64,000 bases of DNA from Hyphomicrobium sp. 12-62-95. Its GTDB lineage: Bacteria > Pseudomonadota > Alphaproteobacteria > Rhizobiales > Hyphomicrobiaceae. Below the pieces are notes generated by a model. It was not told the DNA's origin, made no database searches, and saw nothing but the letters and a program-made list of their open reading frames with translations. Shown one piece after another: positions 36,513 to 45,273 of the stretch. How positions within the stretch are numbered: position 1 is the stretch's first letter; each line of letters starts with the position of its first letter. The stretch covers positions 62,001 to 126,000 of the forward strand of contig NCCZ01000014.1 in assembly GCA_002279935.1 (NCBI GenBank), given 5' to 3'. The translations under genes were made by a program, and so were the position numbers.

Positions 36513-37094
36513 TCACTCGTTCCCGCAGCCGCCGATGGTCACTTCAATCTTACGGGCGCTTACCAGAACCTGTCCGGTCGAGACCTCGGCAATCGCCACG
36601 ACGTCTTGCGTTTTAGCCAGCCGCATGCGCCCCGAGACCATGGCCTTTCCCGTCGCCGGGATGAGATGGAACGTCGCCACGACCGCTTGCGGGTTGGCCG
36701 TCGATAGCAAATGCAGCGTGTGCACGTAGTCGTTATCCGTCATCGGGCTCTCAACGGCGATCGTGTAGGGCACCACGTTCCCGTTCTCGGCCAACTCCGG
36801 CAGCGTCAAAGTCAACGGCTCGCCAACAGCGGGCTCTGCATCTTTGAGGATGACGCCCAATGCCTCGTCGAACTGCCGCGACGCACTAAGACCCTCGGAA
36901 AGGGGAACGCGCGAAATCGGAACAACAGTTTCAGCCGCGGCCGGAGCAGCCTCCGTCCCGGCCGCGAGAGCAGGGCGAGACGCCAGCAACCCGATCACCG
37001 CGACAGCAGCACTTGCGCCAAGAACAAGGTCGCGGCGGCTTACAATCTTGATGTGGCGCTGAGGCTCCACGGGGGGACGACGATCGCAAGACAT
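36513..37094 (-). CDS. soxY: Thiosulfate oxidation carrier protein SoxY, Tat-exported
   Basis: Sulfur-carrier protein; the conserved C-terminal Cys holds the substrate. The 193-residue precursor has a twin-arginine signal (SRRDLVLGASAAVAVIGLLA). It ends VTIGGCGNE, with the carrier Cys at about residue 190 in GGCG; the final NE replaces the usual single Gly ending. I chose the ATG at 37094, though it has no clear ribosome site; an in-frame ATG at 37133 also exists. It is divergent from soxS. Confidence 0.93.
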   Translation of the reverse strand: MSCDRRPPVEPQRHIKIVSRRDLVLGASAAVAVIGLLASRPALAAGTEAAPAAAETVVPISRVPLSEGLSASRQFDEALGVILKDAEPAVGEPLTLTLPELAENGNVVPYTIAVESPMTDNDYVHTLHLLSTANPQAVVATFHLIPATGKAMVSGRMRLAKTQDVVAIAEVSTGQVLVSARKIEVTIGGCGNE

Positions 37095-37248
37095 GGTGCT
37101 TGTCCATAACACGGCCGCGACGGTCGTTTCCATCGCAGTCGCGCACCAGATGCATTACGTCTCGGTTAGGTTGCCGGGCGGTGCTTCTCAGCGGCCACGG
37201 GCGCTGCTACGCTCTCTATCAACTAAGCCAGAAAAGCCGGAGAAAACC

Positions 37249-37665
37249 GTGCGTCCTGTTTCGCTGTCGATGATTGTCTTGGCTGCAGTTTGCAGTCTGG
37301 CGGCAGGAACCCCGGGTCTTGCGGTGGAAAAGGCGCCACAGCAACCCAGGCTGGACCTTGCGCGCGCCGAAATAGCCACGCTGATCATGGTCGACGATCC
37401 CGCCTGCCACTATTGCCGGCGGTGGAACAAGGAAGTCGGCGGCGGCTACAGCCGAACGGCTGAAGGTCGCGCCGCACCGCTCAAGCGCGTCGGCCGCGAC
37501 TCGAAGATCTTGGCCGGTTTCGCCCCCGTGATCTATACCCCCACCTTCATTCTCGCCCAGAACGGCCGCGAATTGGGCCGCATCACCGGCTATCCCGGTC
37601 AACTCTATTTCTGGGAAGAACTCTCTCAGATGATGTCGTCCGCCGGCATCAACACAAAGGGATAG
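37249..37665 (+). CDS. soxS: SoxS-like periplasmic thioredoxin-fold protein
   Basis: A 138-residue precursor with signal peptide (to about residue 26) and a thioredoxin-like domain containing a CHYC redox motif (Cys53, Cys56) in MVDDPACHYCRRWNKEV. YSRTAEGRAAPLKRV and YTPTFILAQNGRELGRITGYPG resemble SoxS proteins, which keep the SoxYZ carrier thiol reduced and active. The GTG at 37249 has CCGGAGA six bases upstream; the frame upstream overlaps the soxY start region and is rejected. It is four bases before the flavoprotein gene and divergent from soxYZ. Confidence 0.87.
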   Translation: MRPVSLSMIVLAAVCSLAAGTPGLAVEKAPQQPRLDLARAEIATLIMVDDPACHYCRRWNKEVGGGYSRTAEGRAAPLKRVGRDSKILAGFAPVIYTPTFILAQNGRELGRITGYPGQLYFWEELSQMMSSAGINTKG

Positions 37666-37669
37666 GTCC

Positions 37670-38974
37670 ATGGCCCCGATCCTGACGCGCCGCCAATTCG
37701 GCGCGGGCTTTGCTGCCACGGCATCCGGACTTCTGTCCCGTCCCGCGATCGCGCGCGGCGCGGCCAAAGTCGTCGTGATCGGAGGCGGGGCCGGCGGCGC
37801 GACGGTCGCCGGAACACTCAAATCCACGGCCCCTGCCATCGACGTCACGCTCGTCGAACCGCACGCCGCTTACACGACCTGCTTCTTCTCCAACGCCTAC
37901 ATCGGCGGCCTCTACGACTACGCGTCTCTCACCCACGGCTACGGCGGCCTCGCGGCTACCGGCATATCAATCGTCAACGACCGCGCCGGCGCGATCGACA
38001 CCGCCAAAAAAACTGTCACCCTCGCCAACAAAACCGTTCTCGAATACGACCGCCTCGTCGTCGCGCCCGGCATCGATTTCCAGTGGTCCGCCATCGAGGG
38101 CTATTCACCGCAAGCAGCTGAGATCATGCCGCACGCTTGGCGGGGCGGCGATCAACTGCAGGTCTTGCGCCACCGCCTGGAAGCCATGGACGATGGCGGC
38201 ACGGTCGTGATCGCCGCGCCAAAATTGCCCTACCGCTGCCCACCCGGGCCCTACGAGCGTGCCTGCGTCATCGCCCACTTTCTCAAAACGCATAAACCCA
38301 AATCCAAGCTCGTCATCCTCGACGCCAAGATGACGTATGCCAAACAGGCCGCCTTCCAAGAGGCCTTCGAGCGCTACTACAGTGACATCATCGAACTGAA
38401 CCTCACCAACGACATCGACGATTTCACCGTCACGCGCGTCGATCCTGCCACCGGCGAAGTCGCCACCAAAGCCGGCCTCACCATCAAGGCCGCCGTCGCC
38501 AACATCATCCCGCCCCAGACCGCCGGCGCCATCGCCCTGCAGTCGGGCCTCGCCGACCTCGGCTGGTGCCCGGTTGACCCCGCCAGCTTCGTCTCTGCCA
38601 AAGCCCCCAATGTCTATGTCCTGGGCGACAGCGCGGTCGCCAACGAGATGCCCAAATCCGCGTTCTCCGCCCATAGCCAAGGTCTCGCCGTCGCCGCGCA
38701 TATTGCTGCTGAACTAGAAGCCCGCCCCCCCACCCCCGGCCGTTACCGCAACACCTGCTGGTCAATCGTCGCCCCCGACGACGCGATCAAAATCGGCGCC
38801 GACTATGCGCCCGGCCCCTTGCCCGGCGGAAAGTCCGGCCTCGTCCCTTCCAACGCCTTCGTCTCCAAGCCCGGCGAAAGCGCGGGCGAACGCAAGGCGA
38901 CCTACAACGAAGCCTTCGCCTGGTACCCCACGCTCACGGGCCAGATCTTCAAGCCCGCATCCCGCAAATCCTGA
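37670..38974 (+). CDS. soxF: Flavocytochrome c sulfide dehydrogenase flavoprotein subunit (SoxF/FccB)
   Basis: A periplasmic FAD enzyme that oxidises sulfide with a cytochrome c partner. The 434-residue precursor has a Tat signal (TRRQFGAGFAATASGLL), an N-terminal FAD motif VVVIGGGAGGATVAG, the redox-active Cys pair region (TTCFFSNAYIGG and YRCPPGPYERAC) and a second FAD motif VYVLGDSAVANEMPKSAF. The C-terminal dimerisation domain follows. No fccA/soxE heme subunit is adjacent, so its electron acceptor must be encoded elsewhere. Confidence 0.92.
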   Translation: MAPILTRRQFGAGFAATASGLLSRPAIARGAAKVVVIGGGAGGATVAGTLKSTAPAIDVTLVEPHAAYTTCFFSNAYIGGLYDYASLTHGYGGLAATGISIVNDRAGAIDTAKKTVTLANKTVLEYDRLVVAPGIDFQWSAIEGYSPQAAEIMPHAWRGGDQLQVLRHRLEAMDDGGTVVIAAPKLPYRCPPGPYERACVIAHFLKTHKPKSKLVILDAKMTYAKQAAFQEAFERYYSDIIELNLTNDIDDFTVTRVDPATGEVATKAGLTIKAAVANIIPPQTAGAIALQSGLADLGWCPVDPASFVSAKAPNVYVLGDSAVANEMPKSAFSAHSQGLAVAAHIAAELEARPPTPGRYRNTCWSIVAPDDAIKIGADYAPGPLPGGKSGLVPSNAFVSKPGESAGERKATYNEAFAWYPTLTGQIFKPASRKS

Positions 38975-39243
38975 ACCCGCCCCGCATTTCGTAAATCCAC
39001 AGCACAGCCCACCCACAACATTTACACCCAATCCATGGCATGGATGCGCAACCCGACCCTTGCCAAGGTTGTTTTTCAGCGCAGCCGTGGCTAGTTAAGT
39101 CTTTGTGATGACATCGCCCGCCATGATTTTATATGGCGGCAGCCCGACGAGCCGGGGCTCTGGTGCGTTAATCCCCGGCGGGCACTGCCACGGCTCTGAA
39201 AAGGGCAGGGAAGGGGCCCAGAGCCCTCGCGGGAGACCAACGC

Positions 39244-41754
39244 ATGTCGACGATTGTTTTCCTCCTTCTGTTGATCGGCGCCGTCACGGCGCTGGGAATG
39301 CTGCAAGCCCGCATCTCGGTCTGGGCCATCGCGCTGGGCGCCCTTCTCTTCGTCTGGCAAGCCGGCATCCTCACCGGCGAGCCGACGTTCCCCCTCTCCA
39401 GCATCTTTTCGCTCCTCGCCTGGATCCCGATCGGCATTCTCGCCGCGCTGTCCGTCCCCGAGGTGCGCCGTAGTTTCTTTGTGCGCCCCGCCTTCGACTT
39501 CTTGAAGAAGACGCTGCCCAAGGTCTCCGACACCGAGCAGCAGGCGCTCGACGCCGGCACCGTCGGCTTCGACGCCGAACTCTTCTCCGGGACGCCGGAT
39601 TGGGCCGTCCTCCGCGCCGTACCCCCGGTCTCCCTGACGCCGGAAGAACAAGCCTTCCTCGACGGTCCCACCGAGGATCTCTGCCGCCTCATCGACGACT
39701 GGCAGATCCGCCATGCCGCGCGCGAGATCCCCGAGACCATCTGGGCGTTCGTCAAGAAGCATGGCTTCCTCGGCATGCTCATTTCCAAAGAGCACGGCGG
39801 TCTCGGCTTCTCCGCCCAGGCGCAGTCGCTCATCCTCGGCAAGATCGCGTCCCGCTCGCCCGACGTCGTAACCATCGTTATGGTGCCCAACTCCTTGGGC
39901 CCCGGCGAACTGATCGAGAAGTACGGCACCGACGAGCAGAAGCACTATTATCTTCCGCGCCTCGCGCGCGGCGACGAAGTCCCCTGCTTCTCTCTCACCG
40001 GCCCCACCTCCGGCTCGGACGCGGCCACCATGCGCGACATCGGCACGGTCGTGAAAGGCCAGCACGACGGCCGCGAAACGCTGGGCGTCCGCCTGTCGTG
40101 GGACAAGCGCTACATCACGCTCGGTCCGAAGGCGACGCTCGTCGGTCTCGCGTTCCGCCTGTTCGATCCTGAAAATCTGCTCGGCAAGGGCGAAGACGTC
40201 GGCATTACGGTCGCCATGATCCCCGCCAACCATCCCGGCGTGAATATCGGCCGCCGTCATCTGCCCTCCGGCGCCGCCTTCCCCAACGGTCCCAACTGGG
40301 GCAACGACGTCTTCATTCCGATGGACTGGATCATCGGCGGCGAGAAGATGGCCGGCCAAGGCTGGCGCATGCTCATGGAATGCCTCGCCGCCGGCCGCGC
40401 GATCTCGTTGCCCTCATCCGCCGCCGCTGGCGCGAAAGCCATGCTGCGCGTGACCTCGGCCTACGCTCGTATCCGCCGCCAGTTCGGCCTGCCTGTCGGC
40501 CGCATGGAAGGCATCGAAGAACCGCTCGCCCGTATTGTCGAGACAGCCTACGTCAACGAAGCCGCCCGCGGCGTCACCGCGTCGATGGTTTCGCGCGGCG
40601 AAAAACCGTCCGTCATCTCCGCTCTCATGAAATACCAGACGACCGAACGCCTGCGCCGCTCCGTCAACGACGCCATGGATATCCACGGCGGCCGCGCCAT
40701 TTGCGATGGCCCGACCAACTATCTCCAGTCGGCCTATGAAATGGTCCCCGTCGGCATCACCGTCGAAGGCGCCAACATCCTGACCCGCACGCTGATCACG
40801 TTCGCCCAAGGCGCGCTGCGCTCCCACCCCTATCTCATCCGCGAAATCCAGGCGGCGGAAAATCCCGACACCGCCAAGGGCTTCGACGACTTCGAGGATC
40901 TGTTCCTCAGCCACATCGGCCATTCTGTCTCCAACGTGGCCGGCGCCTTCTTCCACAACATCACGTTCGGGTTTTTCGCCCCCGCCCCCACAGCGGTCCC
41001 GGAATTGAAGGCGCACTACCGCCAGCTTTCGCGCGCAGCGCGTAATTTCGCCGTCGTCTCCGACATGACGATTGCCGTCCTCGGCGGCGGTCTCAAAACC
41101 AAACAGAAGATCTGCGGCCGTCTCGCCGACGCGCTCTCCGAACTGTACTTTGCCGCAGCCGTCCTGAAGCGCTTCGAGGACGACGGCCGCCCCGCTGCCG
41201 ACCGTCCCATCGTCGATTTCGCGATCGCCAACGCGCTGTCCCGCTTCAACGATGCGCTGCACGGCGTCGTGCTGAACTTCCCCGTCGCCCCTGTCCGCTG
41301 GAAGCTCCGCGCCATCGTGTTCCCGTTTGGCCGCCACTACAATCCCGCCCCCGACAAACTCGGCGGCACGGTCGCCAGCCTCGTCCTCAAGCCCGGCGAA
41401 GTCCGCGATCGCCTCACGCGCCACATCTTCATTTCCAAAGACGCGGCCGACCCGACCGGCGTACTCGAAGTCACGCTCGAAAAAGTGGTGGCTGCCGAAG
41501 AGGCCGAGAAGAAACTCGAAAAAGCGATCCGCGCCGGCACCATTCGCCGCTACCACGGCATCGATTGGATCGGCGACGCGGTCACTCAGAACGTGATCAC
41601 GGCCGAGGAAGCAGCCCTCCTGCGCGAGGTCGAGACTCTCGTCGCCCGCGTCATCGCCGTCGACCACTTCGATCCCGCCGAACTGCGCCCCAACTACATG
41701 CAGCCCGGCCACAACGCCCGCGCCGCCGATCAACCGGCAGCCGCGGCCGAGTAA
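39244..41754 (+). CDS. fadE: Acyl-CoA dehydrogenase, large FadE type
   Basis: First step of fatty-acid beta-oxidation, acyl-CoA to trans-2-enoyl-CoA. At 836 residues it matches the FadE class, about twice an ordinary acyl-CoA dehydrogenase. Two or three N-terminal membrane segments (about 1-70) anchor it. The dehydrogenase core (about 110-500) includes GFLGMLISKEHGGLGFSA and CFSLTGPTSGSDAATM, with MDIHGGRAICDGPTNYL later. The DUF1974-type C-terminal half covers about 510-810. GGGAGACC lies upstream of the ATG. It heads the fadE-fadJ-thiolase cluster. Confidence 0.95.
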   Translation: MSTIVFLLLLIGAVTALGMLQARISVWAIALGALLFVWQAGILTGEPTFPLSSIFSLLAWIPIGILAALSVPEVRRSFFVRPAFDFLKKTLPKVSDTEQQALDAGTVGFDAELFSGTPDWAVLRAVPPVSLTPEEQAFLDGPTEDLCRLIDDWQIRHAAREIPETIWAFVKKHGFLGMLISKEHGGLGFSAQAQSLILGKIASRSPDVVTIVMVPNSLGPGELIEKYGTDEQKHYYLPRLARGDEVPCFSLTGPTSGSDAATMRDIGTVVKGQHDGRETLGVRLSWDKRYITLGPKATLVGLAFRLFDPENLLGKGEDVGITVAMIPANHPGVNIGRRHLPSGAAFPNGPNWGNDVFIPMDWIIGGEKMAGQGWRMLMECLAAGRAISLPSSAAAGAKAMLRVTSAYARIRRQFGLPVGRMEGIEEPLARIVETAYVNEAARGVTASMVSRGEKPSVISALMKYQTTERLRRSVNDAMDIHGGRAICDGPTNYLQSAYEMVPVGITVEGANILTRTLITFAQGALRSHPYLIREIQAAENPDTAKGFDDFEDLFLSHIGHSVSNVAGAFFHNITFGFFAPAPTAVPELKAHYRQLSRAARNFAVVSDMTIAVLGGGLKTKQKICGRLADALSELYFAAAVLKRFEDDGRPAADRPIVDFAIANALSRFNDALHGVVLNFPVAPVRWKLRAIVFPFGRHYNPAPDKLGGTVASLVLKPGEVRDRLTRHIFISKDAADPTGVLEVTLEKVVAAEEAEKKLEKAIRAGTIRRYHGIDWIGDAVTQNVITAEEAALLREVETLVARVIAVDHFDPAELRPNYMQPGHNARAADQPAAAAE

Positions 41755-41783
41755 ACCCGTTTCTTAGGAAGAAGGCATCCCGT

Positions 41784-43769
41784 ATGGCACTCGATCCCGC
41801 GTCGCTGAAGGACTGGCGCTACGATGTCGACCGCGAAAGCATCGCCTGGGCAACGTTCGACCGCGAAGGCTCCAGCGCCAACGCGCTGGGCCGCCGTCCT
41901 CTCGAAGAATTCGGCGCCATCATTGAGGAAGCTGAACGGGCCGGCCGCAGCGGAACGATCAAGGGTCTCGTCGTCATCTCCGGCAAGCCGAAGGGCTTTA
42001 TCGTCGGCGCCGACATCAACGAATTCGAAGAACTCCACTCCGAAGCCGAAGTCATCGCGCAGGTCGGCATGGTCAATGCCATGCTTGACCGCTTGGAAAA
42101 GCTCACCGTTCCCGTCGTCGCCGCCATTCACGGCGTCTGCGTCGGCGGCGGCTTGGAACTGATCCTCGCCTGCCACTACCGCATCGCCACCCGCGATCCC
42201 GCCACCAAGATCGGCTTCCCCGAAGTCAAGCTCGGCATCTTCCCCGGCTTCAACGGCACTGCCCGCTCCATCCGTCAGGCCGGCCCCATGTCGGCCATGA
42301 GCATCATGCTGTCAGGGAGTTTCCTTTCCGCATCCGCCGCCAAGGGCATGAACCTCGTCGACGAACTCGTCGCCGGCCCCGACACGCTCCATTGGGCCGC
42401 ACGCAAGGCCGTCCTCCAGAAGCGCAAATCCAAGCCCGCCGGTTTCGCCAAGGCCGCACTTGGCAAATGGCCGGCCCGCCTCGCACTCGCCAAGAAAATG
42501 CGCGCCGAAGTCGCCAAGAAGGCGCGCGAGGATCACTATCCCGCGCCTTACCGCCTCATCGACCTCTTCGAAAAACACGGCGGCGATCTCGACGCCATGA
42601 AGCGCGCCGAGCCTGCCGGTTTCGCGCCCATGCTCATGTCGTCGCAATCAAAGAGCCTGCGCCGCGTCTTCAAGCTCTCCGAAGCCCTCAAGGCCCAGGC
42701 TCCCAAGAAGCTGCAATGGAAGCCAACCCATGTCCACGTCATCGGTGCCGGCACCATGGGCGCCGATATCGCGGGCGTCTGCGTCGCCGCCGGCATGGAG
42801 GTGACGCTGCAGGATATTTCCCCTGAGCAGATCGAAAAGGGCATCAAAGCCCAGGGCAAACTGATCTCGAAAAAATTCAAGTCCAAGGCGACGCGCGACG
42901 CCGCCAAGGCCCGCCTCATCGCCGATCCCGAAGGCAAGGGTATCGGCCGCGCCGATGTCATCATCGAAGCCATCGTCGAAAAGCTCGACATCAAGCAGAA
43001 GCTGTTCGCCGATCTCGAAACCAAAGCTAAGCCCGGCGCCGTTCTGGCCACCAACACCTCGTCCCTGAAGCTCTCCGACATCTCCCAACCGATGACCAAC
43101 CCATCGCGCCTGATCGGCCTACACTTCTTCTCGCCCGTCGCCATGATGCCGCTTGTGGAAGTGGTGAAGGGCGATGGAACGAGCAGCGCCGAAGTCGACA
43201 AGGGCGCGGCGTTCGTCACGGCAATCGGCAAGTTCCCGCTCATCACCAAGGATGTGCCGGGCTTTCTCGTCAACAAGGTGCTCACGCCCTACATGTTCGC
43301 CGCCATGGCGCGTCTTGAGAAGGGCGAGGACAAGGAAAAGATCGACGAAGCCGTGCGCACCTTCGGCATGCCGATGGGCCCGATCGAGTTGGCCGACAGC
43401 GTCGGCCTCGACATCTGCGCCCACGTTGCCCGCATCTTGGGCCACGACCCCGGCGGCTCGCGCCTCGATGCGCTCGTCAAATCCGGCAAGCTCGGCAAGA
43501 AGACGGGTGAAGGCTTCTACAAGTGGGTCGATGGCAAACCGCAGAAGGGCAAGAATGACTGGTCGAAGGCGGAACTGGAACGGCTCGGCCGCGAACTCGT
43601 CGATCCCATCATCACCGAAGCGCAAAAGAGCCTCGACGAAGGCGTCGTCGCCTCGGCCGACCTCGTCGATGCCGGCATGATCTTCGGCACGGGCTTCGCC
43701 CCGTTCCGCGGCGGCCCACTCTATTTCAAATCCGGTGAAGACGCCAAATCCGCCAAGGCCGCCGCTTAA
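41784..43769 (+). CDS. fadJ: 3-hydroxyacyl-CoA dehydrogenase / enoyl-CoA hydratase, FadJ/FadB type
   Basis: Bifunctional beta-oxidation enzyme of 661 residues. The N-terminal crotonase domain (about 10-200) has the oxyanion-hole segment FIVGADINEF and the two catalytic Glu in GGGLEL and PEVKLG. The dehydrogenase part has the NAD motif HVIGAGTMGADIAG (about 318), ATNTSSL and GLHFFSPVAMMPLVEVV with the catalytic His. The C-terminal domain follows. AGGAAGAAGG precedes the ATG at 41784. It ends seven bases before a tandem hairpin array that separates it from the thiolase. Confidence 0.95.
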   Translation: MALDPASLKDWRYDVDRESIAWATFDREGSSANALGRRPLEEFGAIIEEAERAGRSGTIKGLVVISGKPKGFIVGADINEFEELHSEAEVIAQVGMVNAMLDRLEKLTVPVVAAIHGVCVGGGLELILACHYRIATRDPATKIGFPEVKLGIFPGFNGTARSIRQAGPMSAMSIMLSGSFLSASAAKGMNLVDELVAGPDTLHWAARKAVLQKRKSKPAGFAKAALGKWPARLALAKKMRAEVAKKAREDHYPAPYRLIDLFEKHGGDLDAMKRAEPAGFAPMLMSSQSKSLRRVFKLSEALKAQAPKKLQWKPTHVHVIGAGTMGADIAGVCVAAGMEVTLQDISPEQIEKGIKAQGKLISKKFKSKATRDAAKARLIADPEGKGIGRADVIIEAIVEKLDIKQKLFADLETKAKPGAVLATNTSSLKLSDISQPMTNPSRLIGLHFFSPVAMMPLVEVVKGDGTSSAEVDKGAAFVTAIGKFPLITKDVPGFLVNKVLTPYMFAAMARLEKGEDKEKIDEAVRTFGMPMGPIELADSVGLDICAHVARILGHDPGGSRLDALVKSGKLGKKTGEGFYKWVDGKPQKGKNDWSKAELERLGRELVDPIITEAQKSLDEGVVASADLVDAGMIFGTGFAPFRGGPLYFKSGEDAKSAKAAA

Positions 43770-43775
43770 CCAGCT

Positions 43776-43918
43776 CCACACCGGCCTGCCGAGTGTGGAC
43801 CAGTAAAAATCCCACACCGGCCTGCCGAGTGTGGACCAGTAAAAATCCCACACCGGCCTGCCGAGTGTGGACCACTACAATCCCACACCGGCCTGCCGAG
43901 TATGGACCACTAAAGATT
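43776..43918. repeat. Four tandem 36-bp hairpin repeats between fadJ and thiolase
   Basis: Copies start at 43776, 43812, 43848 and 43883, giving periods of 36, 36 and 35. Each has the arms CCACAC and GTGTGG around CGGCCTGCCGA, itself able to pair (CGGC with GCCG), then an A-rich tail (ACCAGTAAAAATC in copies 1 and 2). Copy 4 has GTATGG and so loses one pair. There are no intervening spacers. The last copy ends two bases before the thiolase ribosome site. It may be a variable-number repeat or a set of RNA hairpins tuning expression between the two genes. Confidence 0.92.
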
Positions 43919-43929
43919 TGGAGAAAATA

Positions 43930-45216
43930 ATGACGCGAGAACTGAGGCGGGTTGCGGTGATTGGCGGAACGCGCATTCCCTTCTGCCGCTCTGGCACGCT
44001 CTACGCGGACCTCTCCAACCAGGAGATGATGACCGCTGCGTTGAACGGCCTCGTCGATCGCTACAACCTCAAAGGCGAGCACATCGACGAAGTCGTGGGT
44101 GGCGCGGTCGTCTCGCACTCGCGCGATTTCAATCTCACGCGCGAAAGCCTGCTCGGCACGAAACTCGCGCCCTCCACGCCCGGCGTCACGCTCCAGCAGG
44201 CCTGCGGCACAAGCTTGCAGGCAGCGCTCGGCACAGCCGCAAAAATCGCCACCGGCGAAATCGAAAGCGGCATCGCCTGCGGCTCCGACACAACGTCCGA
44301 CGCACCCATCGTCTTTTCCAAGAAATTCTCCAAGCGCCTCATCGAACTCAACACCAAGAAGACGCTGATGGACAAAGTCCGCGTCTTCCAGGGCCTCTCG
44401 CCCGCCGAACTCACGCCCCAGCCCCCCGCCGTCAAGGAACCGCGCACCGGGCTCGGCATGGGCGAGCACTGCGAACTGATGGCGCAAGAGTGGGGCATCA
44501 CCCGCGCCGACCAGGATCAACTCGCCTACGAGAGCCACACCAAAGCCGCCGCCGCCTATGAGGCCGGCTGGTTCGATGATCTGATGGTTCCCTGCGCCGG
44601 CGTATATCGCGACAACAACCTGCGCCCCGACATTACGATTGAGAAACTCTCCACCCTCAAAACCGCCTTCGACAAAACCGATAAGGGCACACTCACCGCC
44701 GGCAATTCCACGCCACTCACAGATGGTGCATCAGCCGCCTTGCTCGCCAGCGAAGAGTGGGCAAAAGCGCGCGGCCTGCCCATCGCCGCTTACCTCACCT
44801 ACGGCCAGCACTGGGGCAACGATTTCGCCCACGGCGACGGCCTCCTCATGGCGCCCACCATCGCCGTCTCCAAGATGCTCGACCGCGCCGGCCTCACGCT
44901 GCAGGATTTCGACTTCTACGAAATCCACGAAGCTTTCGCCGCACAAGTCCTATGCACGCTCAAAGCCTGGGAAGATCCCGCCTACTGCGCCAAGCATATG
45001 GGGAAGAATGCGGCCCTCGGCTCCATCGATCGCACCAAGATGAACGTGAAGGGCTCCTCCATCGCCGTGGGCCACCCCTTCGCCGCCACGGGAGCCCGCA
45101 TCATCGCCAACCTGGCCAAACTGCTGTCCATCAATGGCGGCCGCGGCCTCATTTCCGTCTGCACCGCCGGCGGCATGGGCGTCGCAGCCATCATGGAAAG
45201 CGCGAAAGCGGCTTGA
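43930..45216 (+). CDS. fadI: Acetyl-CoA acyltransferase (thiolase), FadI type
   Basis: Last step of beta-oxidation, cleaving 3-ketoacyl-CoA. The 428-residue protein has nucleophile Cys in LQQACGTSLQAAL, the His motif GSSIAVGHPFAATGAR and second Cys in SVCTAGGMG. NEAFA is replaced by HEAFAA, as in long FadI-like thiolases. The ATG at 43930 has TTGGAG six bases upstream; the longer frame reads through the hairpin repeat and is rejected. It is downstream of fadJ. Confidence 0.93.
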   Translation: MTRELRRVAVIGGTRIPFCRSGTLYADLSNQEMMTAALNGLVDRYNLKGEHIDEVVGGAVVSHSRDFNLTRESLLGTKLAPSTPGVTLQQACGTSLQAALGTAAKIATGEIESGIACGSDTTSDAPIVFSKKFSKRLIELNTKKTLMDKVRVFQGLSPAELTPQPPAVKEPRTGLGMGEHCELMAQEWGITRADQDQLAYESHTKAAAAYEAGWFDDLMVPCAGVYRDNNLRPDITIEKLSTLKTAFDKTDKGTLTAGNSTPLTDGASAALLASEEWAKARGLPIAAYLTYGQHWGNDFAHGDGLLMAPTIAVSKMLDRAGLTLQDFDFYEIHEAFAAQVLCTLKAWEDPAYCAKHMGKNAALGSIDRTKMNVKGSSIAVGHPFAATGARIIANLAKLLSINGGRGLISVCTAGGMGVAAIMESAKAA

Positions 45217-45273
45217 CGCCTCCCCGCCCCGGCTGGCAGCTACGCCTTAACCGGAACCGAGAGTGGAATCGCA

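Noticed and set aside
43776..43918. CRISPR-like array because the unit is 36 bp and palindromic
   Set aside because: The copies are contiguous with no spacers and no cas genes are nearby. It is a simple tandem repeat.
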